Positions 36,354 to 45,473 of a stretch of 57,327 bases of DNA are shown here, one piece after another. The position numbers and the translations under genes were made by a program. The notes beneath the pieces were generated by a model. That model worked only from the letters and a program-made list of their open reading frames with translations. It did not search any database and was not told the DNA's origin. The DNA is from Spirochaetota bacterium (GTDB taxonomy: Bacteria > Spirochaetota > UBA4802 > UBA5550), in NCBI GenBank assembly GCA_016928865.1, contig JAFGJX010000029.1, forward strand, positions 1 through 57,327, written 5' to 3'. Every line of letters starts with the position of its first letter. Position 1 is the stretch's first letter.

Positions 36354-37699
36354 ACTCAGACGCAAAGAACGTCCTCCGGGAACGGATAGAGCTATTGCAT
36401 CCGAAGAACGCCGTAAAGAACATGAACCTGATCGGGCGCATGCTCGCGGACAACCGCGAGATGAGCGTGTGGGAGCATGATACGAAGACCCTTCCGCTCG
36501 GGGTGAGGAGGTGGCGGCGCCGCGCCCTTAAGTTCGCGCGGGAATACATACGTCCCCTTGCTCCGGAAGCGGACCTGCATCCGCATGACTATGATCCGAA
36601 GCCGATACTCAGCGCAGCGGCGCGGAAGGGGTTTCAGACCCTTCTGTTTACACCGCCCATCGGCAGCGCGAGCACCCTTCCGTTTCTCAGGGGGACCACA
36701 CTGCAGATCGCGGTGGTGGGAGAGGAATTTGCCACGGAGTGCGGAGGTCTGGCGCTCCTTCTCCTGGCGCACAACCTGGGAATCGTGCCGCTCCTCCTGT
36801 CCGGGAGCATCAGGACCATCATCCGGCATTTTTTTCCCTTCTACATAAAATCGCGCATTCTGGGGAGGCCGGATTGCATGGCATTCGCCATCACCGAGCC
36901 GGGGGCCGGCTCCGACGTTGAGGAGACCGAGGGAGGCGCCATGGCGAACCTGGTAACCACGGCGAAGTACATGCCGGCCATGGGCGGCTATATCCTTCAC
37001 GGGCAGAAATGCTTTATCTCGGACGGCGCCAAGGCTGACAAGGTCACGGTGTACGCAAAGCTTGAAGGGGAGGGGATCGAGTCTTGGACCTGCTTCCTCG
37101 TGGAAAAGGGGATGAAGGGGTTTTCCGTTGGAAGGAGCGAGCGGAAAATGGGACAGCGAGCGTCCGATGCGTCCGAGCTTATATTCGACAATGTCTTTGT
37201 GCCGAAGAAAAACGTCGTGGGCAAGCTGCGCTCGGGCTGGGCCAACAACCGGAACGTACTCAACTATTCGCGTCCGGTGGTGGGCGCCATGGCGCTGGGA
37301 CACGGGCGCGGCGCGTTCGAACGCTGCCTGGAATTCTGCCGGAGGACGAAGCTCGGACCGAAAAAGCTCATTGAGTACCAGGAGATACAGGTTGAGCTGG
37401 CGGATATGATGATCAGCCTCTGGGCGGCCCGCTCGATGATATGGCAGAGCTGCCGGCAATTCAGGTGCTACCAGTCCGCCTCCGCCGCGGCCAAAGTAAC
37501 CGCCTCCGACACGGCTTTTAAGGTTTGCAACCAGGCCATGGAGATCATGGGCGACCACGGATATATTCACTCGAACGGTGTGGAGCGCGCCTGGCGGGAC
37601 TCGCGCCTCACCCAGATCTACGAGGGCACCAACCAGATCAACCGCCTGGCGTTGTTCGAGCACCATATGAGTTCAGATTTTTATATTGAGGAGTCATGA
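36350..37699 (+). CDS. acyl-CoA dehydrogenase, catalytic
   Basis: The product is 449 residues. The family introduces a 2,3-double bond into acyl-CoA using FAD. The motif AFAITEPGAGSDVEETEGG (FAD and substrate site) and the C-terminal LTQIYEGTNQINRLALFEH with catalytic Glu are intact, along with AMEIMGDHGYIHSNGVERAWRD. The N-terminus carries an extra 60 residues of charged sequence. It overlaps the preceding dehydrogenase-like gene by four bases, so the two are made in equal amounts and may assemble together. Substrate is unknown. Confidence 0.93.
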   Translation: MNSDAKNVLRERIELLHPKNAVKNMNLIGRMLADNREMSVWEHDTKTLPLGVRRWRRRALKFAREYIRPLAPEADLHPHDYDPKPILSAAARKGFQTLLFTPPIGSASTLPFLRGTTLQIAVVGEEFATECGGLALLLLAHNLGIVPLLLSGSIRTIIRHFFPFYIKSRILGRPDCMAFAITEPGAGSDVEETEGGAMANLVTTAKYMPAMGGYILHGQKCFISDGAKADKVTVYAKLEGEGIESWTCFLVEKGMKGFSVGRSERKMGQRASDASELIFDNVFVPKKNVVGKLRSGWANNRNVLNYSRPVVGAMALGHGRGAFERCLEFCRRTKLGPKKLIEYQEIQVELADMMISLWAARSMIWQSCRQFRCYQSASAAAKVTASDTAFKVCNQAMEIMGDHGYIHSNGVERAWRDSRLTQIYEGTNQINRLALFEHHMSSDFYIEES

Positions 37700-37703
37700 T
37701 GAG

Positions 37704-39101
37704 ATGAGAGATGTGTTTGTTGCTGCGGTCCACACCATTAAATTCGGCAAGTACCTTGACAGGAGCATAAAGGACCTTGCCGCCGAAACGGTGCTCACCT
37801 GCCTGATAGAGGCTGGACTGGGGAAACAGGATATACAGGCCCTCTGGTTTTCCAACTCCAACTGGGGATATGCACGGGGCCAGGACGCGATCAGGGGCCA
37901 GGTGGCGCTGCGGCCGATCGGTATAGAGGGGATACCGATCACGAATGTGGAGAATGCGTGCGCGGGCGGTTCCACCGCATTTCACCACGCCTGGATGGGA
38001 GTGGCGAGCGGACTCTACGACGTGACCATGGCGGTCGGCGCAGAAAAGCTCCACCTCCCGAACAGGTACGCAGTGTTCGCGGGTTTCCTGGGTGATCTGG
38101 ATATCGAGGATTTCCCGAATATCATTTCGAATATATCGATGTACGCCATGAATGAAGAAGATAAGAACATGATGCGCGCCCATGTCCGCAAGTACGCGGG
38201 ACACGGGCGATCGGGCGGAAAGAAAAAAAGAAAAAAGATCGGGGAGAGGCTGACCGATCTCCGCGATATGTATAAGGTATACCGGCGGTTGTGCGATCTC
38301 CTGGGAACGGACACCATGAAGAAGGTCCGCAGGGAGTTTGCAGGCGACCATTCACCGTTCATGGACGTCTACGGTTTTGCCGCGCGTCAGCACATGAAGA
38401 AATACGGCAGTACGATAGAGCAGCTGGCCGCGGTCGCGTCGAAAAACCATTTCCACTCGTCCCTGAATCCGAACGCGCAGTACACCTTCACGGTGACCCC
38501 GGAGGAGGTGCTCGCGGACCGGATGGTTACCTGGCCCTTCACACGCGCCATGTGCGCCCCGGTCGGCGACGGGGCCGCGTCCGCCATCCTGTGCGATGAA
38601 GACACGGTGCAGCGTCTCGGTTTGGGCACGCGGGCCGTCAGAATACGTGCCTCGGTGCTCGGATCGGGCCGCGAGCGGAGCTTTGACGACGTGGACATAG
38701 GCGAGCGGCTGAGCAGGATTGCATACGAACGGGCCGGCCTCGGACCTGAGGACATCGATCTCGCCGAGGTGCACGATGCCACGGCCTACGGAGAGCTCCA
38801 CCAGACCGAGGCCCTGGGATTCTGTCCCGAGGGCGAGGGAGGCGTCTTCGCGCAGTCCGGGGCCACAAAGCTCGGCGGGTCGATCCCGATCAACACGAGC
38901 GGCGGGCTCGAGTCGCGGGGGCACCCGATCGGCGCATCGGGCCTCGCCCAATTACACGAGCTCGTGACCCAGCTCAGGGGAGAGGCCGGCGCCAGGCAGG
39001 TGGAAGGCGCCCGGATCGCCCTTGCAGAGAACGGCGGCGGCGCGCTGGGCCAGGAGGAAGCGGCCATGTGCATACATATCCTGGAAGGGCCGAAGAGGTG
39101 A
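37704..39101 (+). CDS. SCP-x-type thiolase
   Basis: The product is 465 residues. Thiolases cleave 3-ketoacyl-CoA or condense acyl-CoAs. The nucleophilic Cys is in ENACAGGSTAFHHAW, and the base His in GGLESRGHPIGASGLAQ. EVHDATAYGELHQTEALGF is typical of the SCP-x/lipid-transfer thiolase branch, which lacks the second active-site Cys and acts on branched or sterol-like substrates. A basic insert (GGKKKRKKIG) lies near residue 178. I start at ATG 37704 with GAGGAG at 37688-37693; the TTG at 37686 would overlap the upstream gene. Confidence 0.9.
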   Translation: MRDVFVAAVHTIKFGKYLDRSIKDLAAETVLTCLIEAGLGKQDIQALWFSNSNWGYARGQDAIRGQVALRPIGIEGIPITNVENACAGGSTAFHHAWMGVASGLYDVTMAVGAEKLHLPNRYAVFAGFLGDLDIEDFPNIISNISMYAMNEEDKNMMRAHVRKYAGHGRSGGKKKRKKIGERLTDLRDMYKVYRRLCDLLGTDTMKKVRREFAGDHSPFMDVYGFAARQHMKKYGSTIEQLAAVASKNHFHSSLNPNAQYTFTVTPEEVLADRMVTWPFTRAMCAPVGDGAASAILCDEDTVQRLGLGTRAVRIRASVLGSGRERSFDDVDIGERLSRIAYERAGLGPEDIDLAEVHDATAYGELHQTEALGFCPEGEGGVFAQSGATKLGGSIPINTSGGLESRGHPIGASGLAQLHELVTQLRGEAGARQVEGARIALAENGGGALGQEEAAMCIHILEGPKR

Positions 39102-39106
39102 TGCAG

Positions 39107-40708
39107 ATGTCGCGAGAACTGAACAGGCTCCCGCTCTTTAAATCGGTCTGGCTCAGGATAAAAGATCCTGACAGAACCGCGTTTATCTTCGTCAATGACG
39201 ACGGGAGCGACGAACGAGTCACATACGCAATGCTATTCGAGAACACCTCCAGGTACGCCCGCCTGCTCCTCGGTGCCGGTGTGGGGCAGGGTGACGCGTT
39301 TGCCCTGCTCATGAGAAACCATCCTGAGTTTCTCTACTGCCTCTCCGCCGCGCTCTCCCTCGGCGCGATCGCGGTGCCGATAGATCCCCGGGCGAAAGGG
39401 CGGAAGCTTTCGTTCCAGATCAATAACACGAAATGCAAGGGAATTCTGGTCGCGGATGAATTCATGGAAAGCATCCGCGAGATACGGAATGATACGGGCG
39501 GCGTTCCCGTCATCGGGGTGGTATACAAGAAACACCACGGCGTTACCTCGTCTGCCTTATACCCGGCGGTTGATGATATAATCACGGGTCTGCCCGGGTC
39601 CCCGCCGGACAGGGCGCTCCCCATGGACCTTTCCCGCCCGGTTCAGATCATCCACACCTCGGGCACCACCGGCGATCCGAAGGGCGTCATGCTCAGGGGA
39701 CAGCGCTTCAGGGACTCCGCGCTCCTGGGCAGGATCATCTACCGGTACCGGAAGGACGATATCCTGTACAATGGCCTTTCAATGACGCACGGTAATTCGC
39801 AATCTGTGACGGTTTTCCCGGCCCTTTCCATGGGCATTCCCGCCGTCATTGGCGAAAAGTTCACCAAGAGCAGAATCTGGGATATCTGCCGTAAATATGG
39901 GTGCACCAGCTTTTCATCCCTCGGCGGGATGATGGCCGGCATCTACAACGAGCCGCCGAAGCCTGACGACGCGGACAACCCCGTACGGGTCGTCGTGAGC
40001 GCGGGCACGCCTGCCGCGATCTGGAAGGACTTCGAGAAGCGCTTCAACGTGAAGATACACGAATGGTATGCCGCTGTCGAGGGCGGCCTCGCGCACAACC
40101 CGCCTGGGAAGGGGCCGGTTGGCTCGTTCGGCAAGCCGAATCCCTTTATATACCGGATGAAGATCGTAGACGGGAACGACAGGGAGGTCCCGCCGTTTGT
40201 CAGGGGCGAGCTCATCAGCAAGATGACGCTGCGGCCCACGACCGTGGATTACTTCGGGAAAAAGAATGAGTCCGATGAAAAGACCCGCGGCGGATGGCTC
40301 CGCAGCGGTGACATCTGTCACCGGGACGAGAGGGGGTTTCTCTACTTCGATTTCAGAAAGGGAGGCGGCCTGCGCCGCCAGGGCGATTTCATCCAGCCCG
40401 ATTACGTGGAGAAGATAATAGGCGAGCACGAAAGCGTCTCAGAGGTCTGTGTCTATGGCATCCCCGCATCGTCGGGAGCGCCCGGCGAGAGCGATCTCGT
40501 GGCCGCGGTCGCGTCGCTTCCGGGGAAAAGCGTTGACGTGGATTCCCTGCGCAGCCTGTGCACGAGCAGGCTCGAGCGCAATTCGGTCCCGTCCTATTTT
40601 CAGATCGTCGACGAGATCCCGAAAACAATCACCGAGAAGGCGCTGGACCGGGTGCTGAGGGAACAGTTCGGTCCCGACGCGCCCAATGTCGTCAGGGTGC
40701 AGACCTGA
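39107..40708 (+). CDS. AMP-forming acyl-CoA synthetase
   Basis: The product is 533 residues. The enzyme adenylates a carboxylic acid and transfers it to CoA. The P-loop is IIHTSGTTGDPKGVMLRG. The hinge and adenylate motifs GWLRSGDICHRDERGFLYF and the C-terminal Lys region TITEKALDRVLRE are present; Glu replaces the usual Gly before this Lys. It resembles fatty-acid and crotonobetaine ligases (CaiC-like) in the N-terminal half. The ATG at 39107 has GAAGAGG eight bases upstream; the ATG at 39101 is too close. It probably activates the substrate for the operon's dehydrogenase and thiolase. Confidence 0.92.
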   Translation: MSRELNRLPLFKSVWLRIKDPDRTAFIFVNDDGSDERVTYAMLFENTSRYARLLLGAGVGQGDAFALLMRNHPEFLYCLSAALSLGAIAVPIDPRAKGRKLSFQINNTKCKGILVADEFMESIREIRNDTGGVPVIGVVYKKHHGVTSSALYPAVDDIITGLPGSPPDRALPMDLSRPVQIIHTSGTTGDPKGVMLRGQRFRDSALLGRIIYRYRKDDILYNGLSMTHGNSQSVTVFPALSMGIPAVIGEKFTKSRIWDICRKYGCTSFSSLGGMMAGIYNEPPKPDDADNPVRVVVSAGTPAAIWKDFEKRFNVKIHEWYAAVEGGLAHNPPGKGPVGSFGKPNPFIYRMKIVDGNDREVPPFVRGELISKMTLRPTTVDYFGKKNESDEKTRGGWLRSGDICHRDERGFLYFDFRKGGGLRRQGDFIQPDYVEKIIGEHESVSEVCVYGIPASSGAPGESDLVAAVASLPGKSVDVDSLRSLCTSRLERNSVPSYFQIVDEIPKTITEKALDRVLREQFGPDAPNVVRVQT

Positions 40709-40739
40709 GGTGAGTATGTGATATAAGGAGGGGGGAAGG

Positions 40740-41492
40740 ATGAACGCATTGATGGGAACGGAAACGGCGGTCGGCTCCTATCACGAGGGGATGCCCTGGA
40801 ACACGGTGGAACGGGTCATCCTGAACAGGCGCAGCGTCCGCTCATTCAGGCAGGAGCCCCTGCCCGACGCCATGATACGGAGGATTCTCGAGGCTGGCAG
40901 GTTCGCGCCGTCAGCGGGCAACATGCAGCCCTGGCGTTTCATCGTGGTGAAGAACCGCGCCCTGCTCGCGGAAATGGAGCGCGATGCGGTGAGGATCGTC
41001 AAATTCTTCATGTTTTTTCTTGATTATACGAGGGGCAGCTTTCTGAGGAGGTTTATCGCGTCGATTAATGCGAAGGTAATGATGCGGGTGCTTCCCAACG
41101 AACTCCACCCGGCCCCCTTCGCCCTGATGGTGCAGATCGCGCAGGGCAAGACGCCTGTTTTCCACAGCGCGCCGACCCTGCTTCTGCTACTGGAGGACCG
41201 GCGCGGCGTTTCGAGCCCGCCAACGGATATCGGCATCTGCGGGCAGAACATGGTGATTGCCGCTCACAGCCTCGGGGCGGGCACCTGCTGGATCGGGCTT
41301 ATCAAGGTGCTGATGTATCTGCCAAAATGGAGAAAGCGGTTCGGCGTGAAGTTCCCGTACAGCCTCAACGTGTGCATCGCGCTCGGCTGGCCAAAGCCGA
41401 AGGCCGATGGTCCCGCGACCAGGGAGGTGCAGCGGGTCGAGTGGTTCGATGAGGCCGGCCTTGACCCGCGAATCGAAGAACAGGGGGAGTGA
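40740..41492 (+). CDS. nitroreductase-family flavoprotein
   Basis: The product is 250 residues. This FMN family reduces nitro groups, quinones, enones or other activated substrates. VILNRRSVRSFRQEPLPD, RFAPSAGNMQPWRFIVV and ALGWPKPKA mark the FMN site; DIGICGQNMVIAAHSLGAGTCWIGL is the dimer helix. A very strong ribosome site (AAGGAGGGGGG region) precedes the ATG at 40740. It is followed one base later by a 2[4Fe-4S] ferredoxin gene, so the pair likely forms an electron-transfer unit serving the acyl-CoA operon. Confidence 0.9.
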   Translation: MNALMGTETAVGSYHEGMPWNTVERVILNRRSVRSFRQEPLPDAMIRRILEAGRFAPSAGNMQPWRFIVVKNRALLAEMERDAVRIVKFFMFFLDYTRGSFLRRFIASINAKVMMRVLPNELHPAPFALMVQIAQGKTPVFHSAPTLLLLLEDRRGVSSPPTDIGICGQNMVIAAHSLGAGTCWIGLIKVLMYLPKWRKRFGVKFPYSLNVCIALGWPKPKADGPATREVQRVEWFDEAGLDPRIEEQGE

Positions 41493-41493
41493 G

Positions 41494-41877
41494 ATGGAGC
41501 GGACCTCGTATACCATGCTGGACAGACTCAGGATCCCGAAGATCAACAACCCCGGGCAGATGCGTATCGCCCGCATTCAAGTGGATGGCGAGAAATGCAG
41601 GGAATGCGGCACCTGCGTGTCAGTCTGCGTGTACGGCTGTCTGGAGACGGACAGGCTGAAGAAAAAGGACTTCATGGACGGCACTGCGAAAGGCGGGAAG
41701 TTCGGCATGCCCCGGCTGGAGAATATCAGCAGGGGCGCGAACTACTGCTTCGCCTGCAATTGCTGCGGCGCGGCGTGTCCCCATGACGCGATCACCGTGG
41801 TGCGGAATTACAGCCCGGGATTCCGGTTCAAACGGCTTACTCAGACGGGACGGCTGACCTATCCGAAGCCCTATTGA
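41494..41877 (+). CDS. 2[4Fe-4S] ferredoxin
   Basis: The product is 127 residues. Two cluster-binding motifs are visible: CRECGTCVSVCVYGCLE (C-x2-C-x2-C-x3-C) and CFACNCCGAACPHDA (C-x2-C-x2-C-x3-CP). An insert of about 30 residues separates them. The C-terminus is basic and aromatic (FRFKRLTQTGRLTYPKPY). The ATG at 41494 lies one base after the nitroreductase stop. It ends the six-gene operon beginning at 35166, and probably donates electrons to the nitroreductase. Confidence 0.92.
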   Translation: MERTSYTMLDRLRIPKINNPGQMRIARIQVDGEKCRECGTCVSVCVYGCLETDRLKKKDFMDGTAKGGKFGMPRLENISRGANYCFACNCCGAACPHDAITVVRNYSPGFRFKRLTQTGRLTYPKPY

Positions 41878-41910
41878 ATCCGACAATCGGCGCATGCCGG
41901 TATCTCCCGT

Positions 41911-43038
41911 TTATTCTGGCGGCATTATCCGCATGCCGAGATTTTGCTCGATATATGCGATGATGGCCTCTGCGACAGACCGAGCAAATTTACGGCGCAG
42001 GCGCGCGTCCTTTACCCTGATATCCCGTGATACTTCGAGCTGGAAGCCGCACATGAATCGAGACGTGGTATATCCGTACGGATTGTTGAAGCGCCGGTCC
42101 TTTGCGCCGCAGTAGGCCCTGGTGTTGTACCCGCCGCTCAGGTTGATGAACGGTTTTTTCAGGTCATGACGGGGGACGGCGGATAATTTTTTTCCGTGGG
42201 TACTGTTGAACACGTCGAGCCTGCTTTGCAGAATAGACCCGAAGCTTTCATGGCCGGGCCTGTTGCCGCGGAGCAGTGCCGCGAAATCGACCTTCCCGCC
42301 GAGCTTCTTCGATAAAAACCTGATGCTGCTTCGGTCCGTGTATGCCTTCTTTCCGGTATTGAGGTGATTGTCAGAATTAGACAGCTCCCACGTTGTCAGG
42401 TTATACCCGATGATAATGTTGGCGCCGTATCCGTCCGGCTTGCCGTGCAGGTCGATGAACAGCCCTGATCCGTGCGTCTTTAAAACGGCCGGTATCGCAA
42501 CCGCAGCGATAAAACGTTCGTGGAAATCCTTCCAGGCGTCGCCGCCCCTCCCGGTTGTTGGATTCGCATCTTCGCCATGGCCCCTGTTCTGGTCAAGCAT
42601 GGCCCTGGACAGGTTGTTGATTATAACATGGGGCCGCCGTCCGCGCGTGATTTCCCGGATCCCCTTCTCGATATCGAGCGCCAGCTCGATAGTTGCGTCG
42701 TCATTGTTCTTGTTGATGAAGCCCGGGAAGCCCTTTCGCTCGGGAATTCCCCTGACAATACTGCCGCCGTGCGGGACAGATATGATGAGCGGCATATCTC
42801 CGGCCAGGTATACCACGTCGCCGGGTGTGCTCGTATCGATCGAATAGACGTCACCGGGTGATGCAACGGTTGCGCCCATAGTGTATTGCTGCGGTGCGGT
42901 CCACGGGGTGGAGGAAGGTCCGGCGCCGGCATCTGTCGTTGCCGTAACGCCGGGGAGGCCGCATGCGGTGAATACCAGTATCGCGCATGATACGGTTATG
43001 GCGACTTTCGTACGGCAGAATTGTAAGGCTGGGACCAT
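41911..43038 (-). CDS. N-formylglutamate amidohydrolase-like lipoprotein
   Basis: The product is 375 residues. A signal peptide ends in the lipobox FTAC, so the protein should be lipid-anchored outside the cytoplasm. The mature part shows the pattern of N-formylglutamate amidohydrolases: PLIISVPHGGS, NDDATIELALDIEKGI, INNLSRAMLDQNRG, LFIDLHGKPDGYG and FQLEVSRDIR, with likely zinc ligands His and His/Asp. The known enzyme acts in cytoplasmic histidine breakdown, so an exported form probably has another amide or ester substrate. GGGAGG lies six bases before the ATG. It is coupled with a small barrel gene upstream. Confidence 0.78.
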   Translation of the reverse strand: MVPALQFCRTKVAITVSCAILVFTACGLPGVTATTDAGAGPSSTPWTAPQQYTMGATVASPGDVYSIDTSTPGDVVYLAGDMPLIISVPHGGSIVRGIPERKGFPGFINKNNDDATIELALDIEKGIREITRGRRPHVIINNLSRAMLDQNRGHGEDANPTTGRGGDAWKDFHERFIAAVAIPAVLKTHGSGLFIDLHGKPDGYGANIIIGYNLTTWELSNSDNHLNTGKKAYTDRSSIRFLSKKLGGKVDFAALLRGNRPGHESFGSILQSRLDVFNSTHGKKLSAVPRHDLKKPFINLSGGYNTRAYCGAKDRRFNNPYGYTTSRFMCGFQLEVSRDIRVKDARLRRKFARSVAEAIIAYIEQNLGMRIMPPE

Positions 43039-43059
43039 GTGTCGCCTCCCCTGTGTCGA

Positions 43060-43665
43060 TCAGAATCGTACGGAAAATTCCGCCAGCGGAACGGGGAGCA
43101 GAATTCTGTTCCCCTTCTTTTTTCTGAACGAGGTCGTGGTCTCAACGCCGTAGTCAATGTTCAGCCACAGGTTCAGTCCCGCCGTGAGCCGTCCCGCGAA
43201 CTTGAAGAGTATGCCAAGGCCCAGTCCGCAGGTAACATCGTGCAGATTCCCCTGTCTGATGGTTGTGGCGCGATTGATCCCCGCATCGGTTGCCCGTGTT
43301 GTCCAGTGATGGAATGAATAGACCAGGCCGAACATGAGGAAGGGATCGACAATGCCGGATTCCGGGGCCAGGTGAAGGACCGGTGTAATTATGCCGGAAA
43401 GGATATATTCATCCCTGTTCATGTCGTTAAAATCCGCGCCGAAGATGCAAAGCCCCACGGCCCTTACCCCGATCTCGGGAACCGGGGTGTATTCCGCATG
43501 GATGCCGGCCATGGTGACCCCGCCAAGAATGCCGAGAGAGCCTCTGTAATAAGAGGTTTCCGCTTTCTGATGAGTTTCTGGTTTTTTCGTGATTTCCTGT
43601 GCGCATAATACGCTAGTGAGAAATACGGTTGTAATTATTGATACAATGAAAAGGATTTTATTCAT
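43060..43665 (-). CDS. small outer-membrane beta-barrel protein
   Basis: The product is 201 residues with a clear signal peptide (MNKILFIVSIITTVFLTS) and a mature part of alternating polar/hydrophobic strands with aromatic girdle residues (GVRAVGLCIFGADF, FLMFGLVYSFHHW, TAGLNLWLNIDYGVE). It ends in SVRF, the terminal aromatic typical of barrels recognised by BamA. Size fits an eight-stranded barrel of the OmpX/OmpW type. It precedes the amidohydrolase-like lipoprotein gene by 21 nt in the same direction. Function unknown. Confidence 0.72.
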   Translation of the reverse strand: MNKILFIVSIITTVFLTSVLCAQEITKKPETHQKAETSYYRGSLGILGGVTMAGIHAEYTPVPEIGVRAVGLCIFGADFNDMNRDEYILSGIITPVLHLAPESGIVDPFLMFGLVYSFHHWTTRATDAGINRATTIRQGNLHDVTCGLGLGILFKFAGRLTAGLNLWLNIDYGVETTTSFRKKKGNRILLPVPLAEFSVRF

Positions 43666-43745
43666 GGATAATTGGTCGGGAAAATTATTCTTTGGACAAT
43701 ATTCCGTGAAAATAATAGAGTCAAACTATTTTTTATGATGTCAGC

Positions 43746-44051
43746 GGGGTCAGAGTAGGGTGATTACCGATAACTATCGGCACCGGATTGCCTAGTCCCC
43801 TGCAAACAGTCTTCGCGGCCTGCGGCACAGGTTTAAGCCCGGAAGTCTAATAACGTCCTCGGCCGCTCAGCCTTGATTTGCAGGGGCCTGAGACACTGTT
43901 GAGCTAAGTTTTGTATGATTGACCTGATTTTACTCTGACCCCGGGATGTACCGATAACTATCGGCACCGGCGGGGTCAGAGTAAGGGGTTTACCGATAGC
44001 TATCAGTATCGGGCAGGGTCAGAATAACCCGAGTACACCGATAACTATCGG
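43746..44051. repeat. cluster of two interleaved repeat words between barrel gene and argG
   Basis: CCGATAACTATCGG occurs exactly at 43767-43780, 43951-43964 and 44038-44051, with a variant CCGATAGCTATCAG at 43993-44006. A second word, GGGGTCAGAGTAA or its complement, occurs at 43746-43757 (partial), 43928-43942 (complement), 43972-43984 and, degenerate, 44015-44027. The orientation is opposite to the copies at 32087-32221. The remaining sequence of the 397-nt gap 43666-44062 shows no gene. The last palindrome ends 12 nt from the argG stop. Confidence 0.85.
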
Positions 44052-44062
44052 TATTGACGCCC

Positions 44063-45265
44063 CTATCGCTTCTTTTTTAACAGCGCCTCGACCCTGAGAG
44101 GGAGCCCAAAAATACGGAGGAAGCCGGTAGCATCCTTCTGGTCATAGAGCGAGCTTGCGTCAAAGGTGGCGATGTCCGGCTCGTACAGGGTAACGGGCGA
44201 TTTCCTTCCCACCACGGCGCAGCTCCCCTTGTAAAGCTTGACCCGTACCGTGCCGGTGACGTTTTTCTGTGTTTCCCCTATAAAGGCATCGAGCGACTCG
44301 CGTTTTTTCGTGAACCAGAGGCCGTAGTAGGCCAGCTCCGCGTATTCGTGCGCCAGCCTGTCTTTCAAGTGCTGTGTTTCGCGGTCGATGGTGATAGATT
44401 CAAGATCGCGGTGCGCCGCGTGGAGCACGGTTCCGGCAGGAGTCTCGTACACACCGCGGGACTTGATGCCAACCAGGCGGTTTTCGACAATATCGACCCG
44501 CCCCACCCCGTTTTCGCCGGCGATTTTGTTGAGCTTCCTCATGAGTTCCACCGGCCCGAGCTTTTTACCGTCAATCGATACCGGGTTCCCTTTCTCGAAC
44601 CCGATTTCCACGTAGGTCGGCCTGTCCGGCGCCTTCTGCGGCGAGGTCGTCAGGATGAACATGCTCTCGTCAGGCTCGTTGTAGGGGTCTTCCAGTATGC
44701 CGCCCTCATACGATATGTGCAGGATGTTCCGGTCCATGCTGTAGGGCTTGTCCTTGGTGACCGGTACCGGTATGCCGTGCTTCGCCGCGTAGTCGAAGAG
44801 CTTCGACCGGGAATCCAGGTCCCAGGTGCGCCAGGGCGCAATGATCTTTAGTTCCGGCGCCAGCGCCATGTACGTCATCTCAAAGCGGACCTGATCGTTA
44901 CCCTTGCCGGTGGCTCCATGACACACGGCGTCCGCCTTCTCCTTCAGGGCTATTTCCACCTGGCGCTGAGCGATGATGGGCCGCGCGAGCGACGTGCCGA
45001 GCAGGTAGCGGTTTTCATAAATCGCGCTCGCCTGTATTGCTTTGAAGACGTAATCGGTGACAAAGCCCTCTTTGAGGTCCTCAATGTAGCATTTGCTTGC
45101 GCCTGTTTTAATGGCCTTTTCCTCGAGGCCGTCCAGTTCCTCTTCCTGGCCGACGTCCGCGGCCATACATACGACCTCGCACCCGTAATTTTCGATCAGC
45201 CACTTCACGAGAATGGAGGTGTCAAGTCCCCCGGAATATGCAAGAACAACCTTTTTTATGTCCAT
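44063..45265 (-). CDS. argG: argininosuccinate synthase
   Basis: The product is 400 residues, the normal length. It joins citrulline and aspartate with ATP in arginine synthesis. The N-type ATP pyrophosphatase P-loop [15 protein letters not shown] starts at residue 8, followed by [13 protein letters not shown] and APWRTWDL, all signature segments. GAGG (in the complement of 45271-45275) lies seven bases before the ATG. It appears monocistronic: a repeat cluster follows it and a long gap precedes it. No argH is in the window. Confidence 0.97.
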   Translation of the reverse strand: MDIKKVVLAYSGGLDTSILVKWLIENYGCEVVCMAADVGQEEELDGLEEKAIKTGASKCYIEDLKEGFVTDYVFKAIQASAIYENRYLLGTSLARPIIAQRQVEIALKEKADAVCHGATGKGNDQVRFEMTYMALAPELKIIAPWRTWDLDSRSKLFDYAAKHGIPVPVTKDKPYSMDRNILHISYEGGILEDPYNEPDESMFILTTSPQKAPDRPTYVEIGFEKGNPVSIDGKKLGPVELMRKLNKIAGENGVGRVDIVENRLVGIKSRGVYETPAGTVLHAAHRDLESITIDRETQHLKDRLAHEYAELAYYGLWFTKKRESLDAFIGETQKNVTGTVRVKLYKGSCAVVGRKSPVTLYEPDIATFDASSLYDQKDATGFLRIFGLPLRVEALLKKKR

Positions 45266-45473
45266 AGTGTACCTCGTTTAATAATTGCATCTACCATGAG
45301 TGTTCCCTGAACCTTTTTTTTCAATGAAAAAAAGTTTTCGATAATATGTAAATATTAAATCATATTGTCGGTTTTTTAAATCTGATTCTTTATATGATAC
45401 AATAAATATATATTTAGAAACATATATTATTTTTTTTATTGCTGAAATGCACTTATTGTAATAAATTTATTAC

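Noticed and set aside
36392..37666. A 424-codon open frame on the minus strand
   Set aside because: It lies wholly antisense to the catalytic acyl-CoA dehydrogenase, whose motifs are unmistakable; the frame is open because of GC-rich codon bias and its protein looks like nothing.
43746..44051. A CRISPR array at the repeat cluster
   Set aside because: Repeats are 13-14 nt, two different words alternate, spacers are irregular and no cas gene is near.
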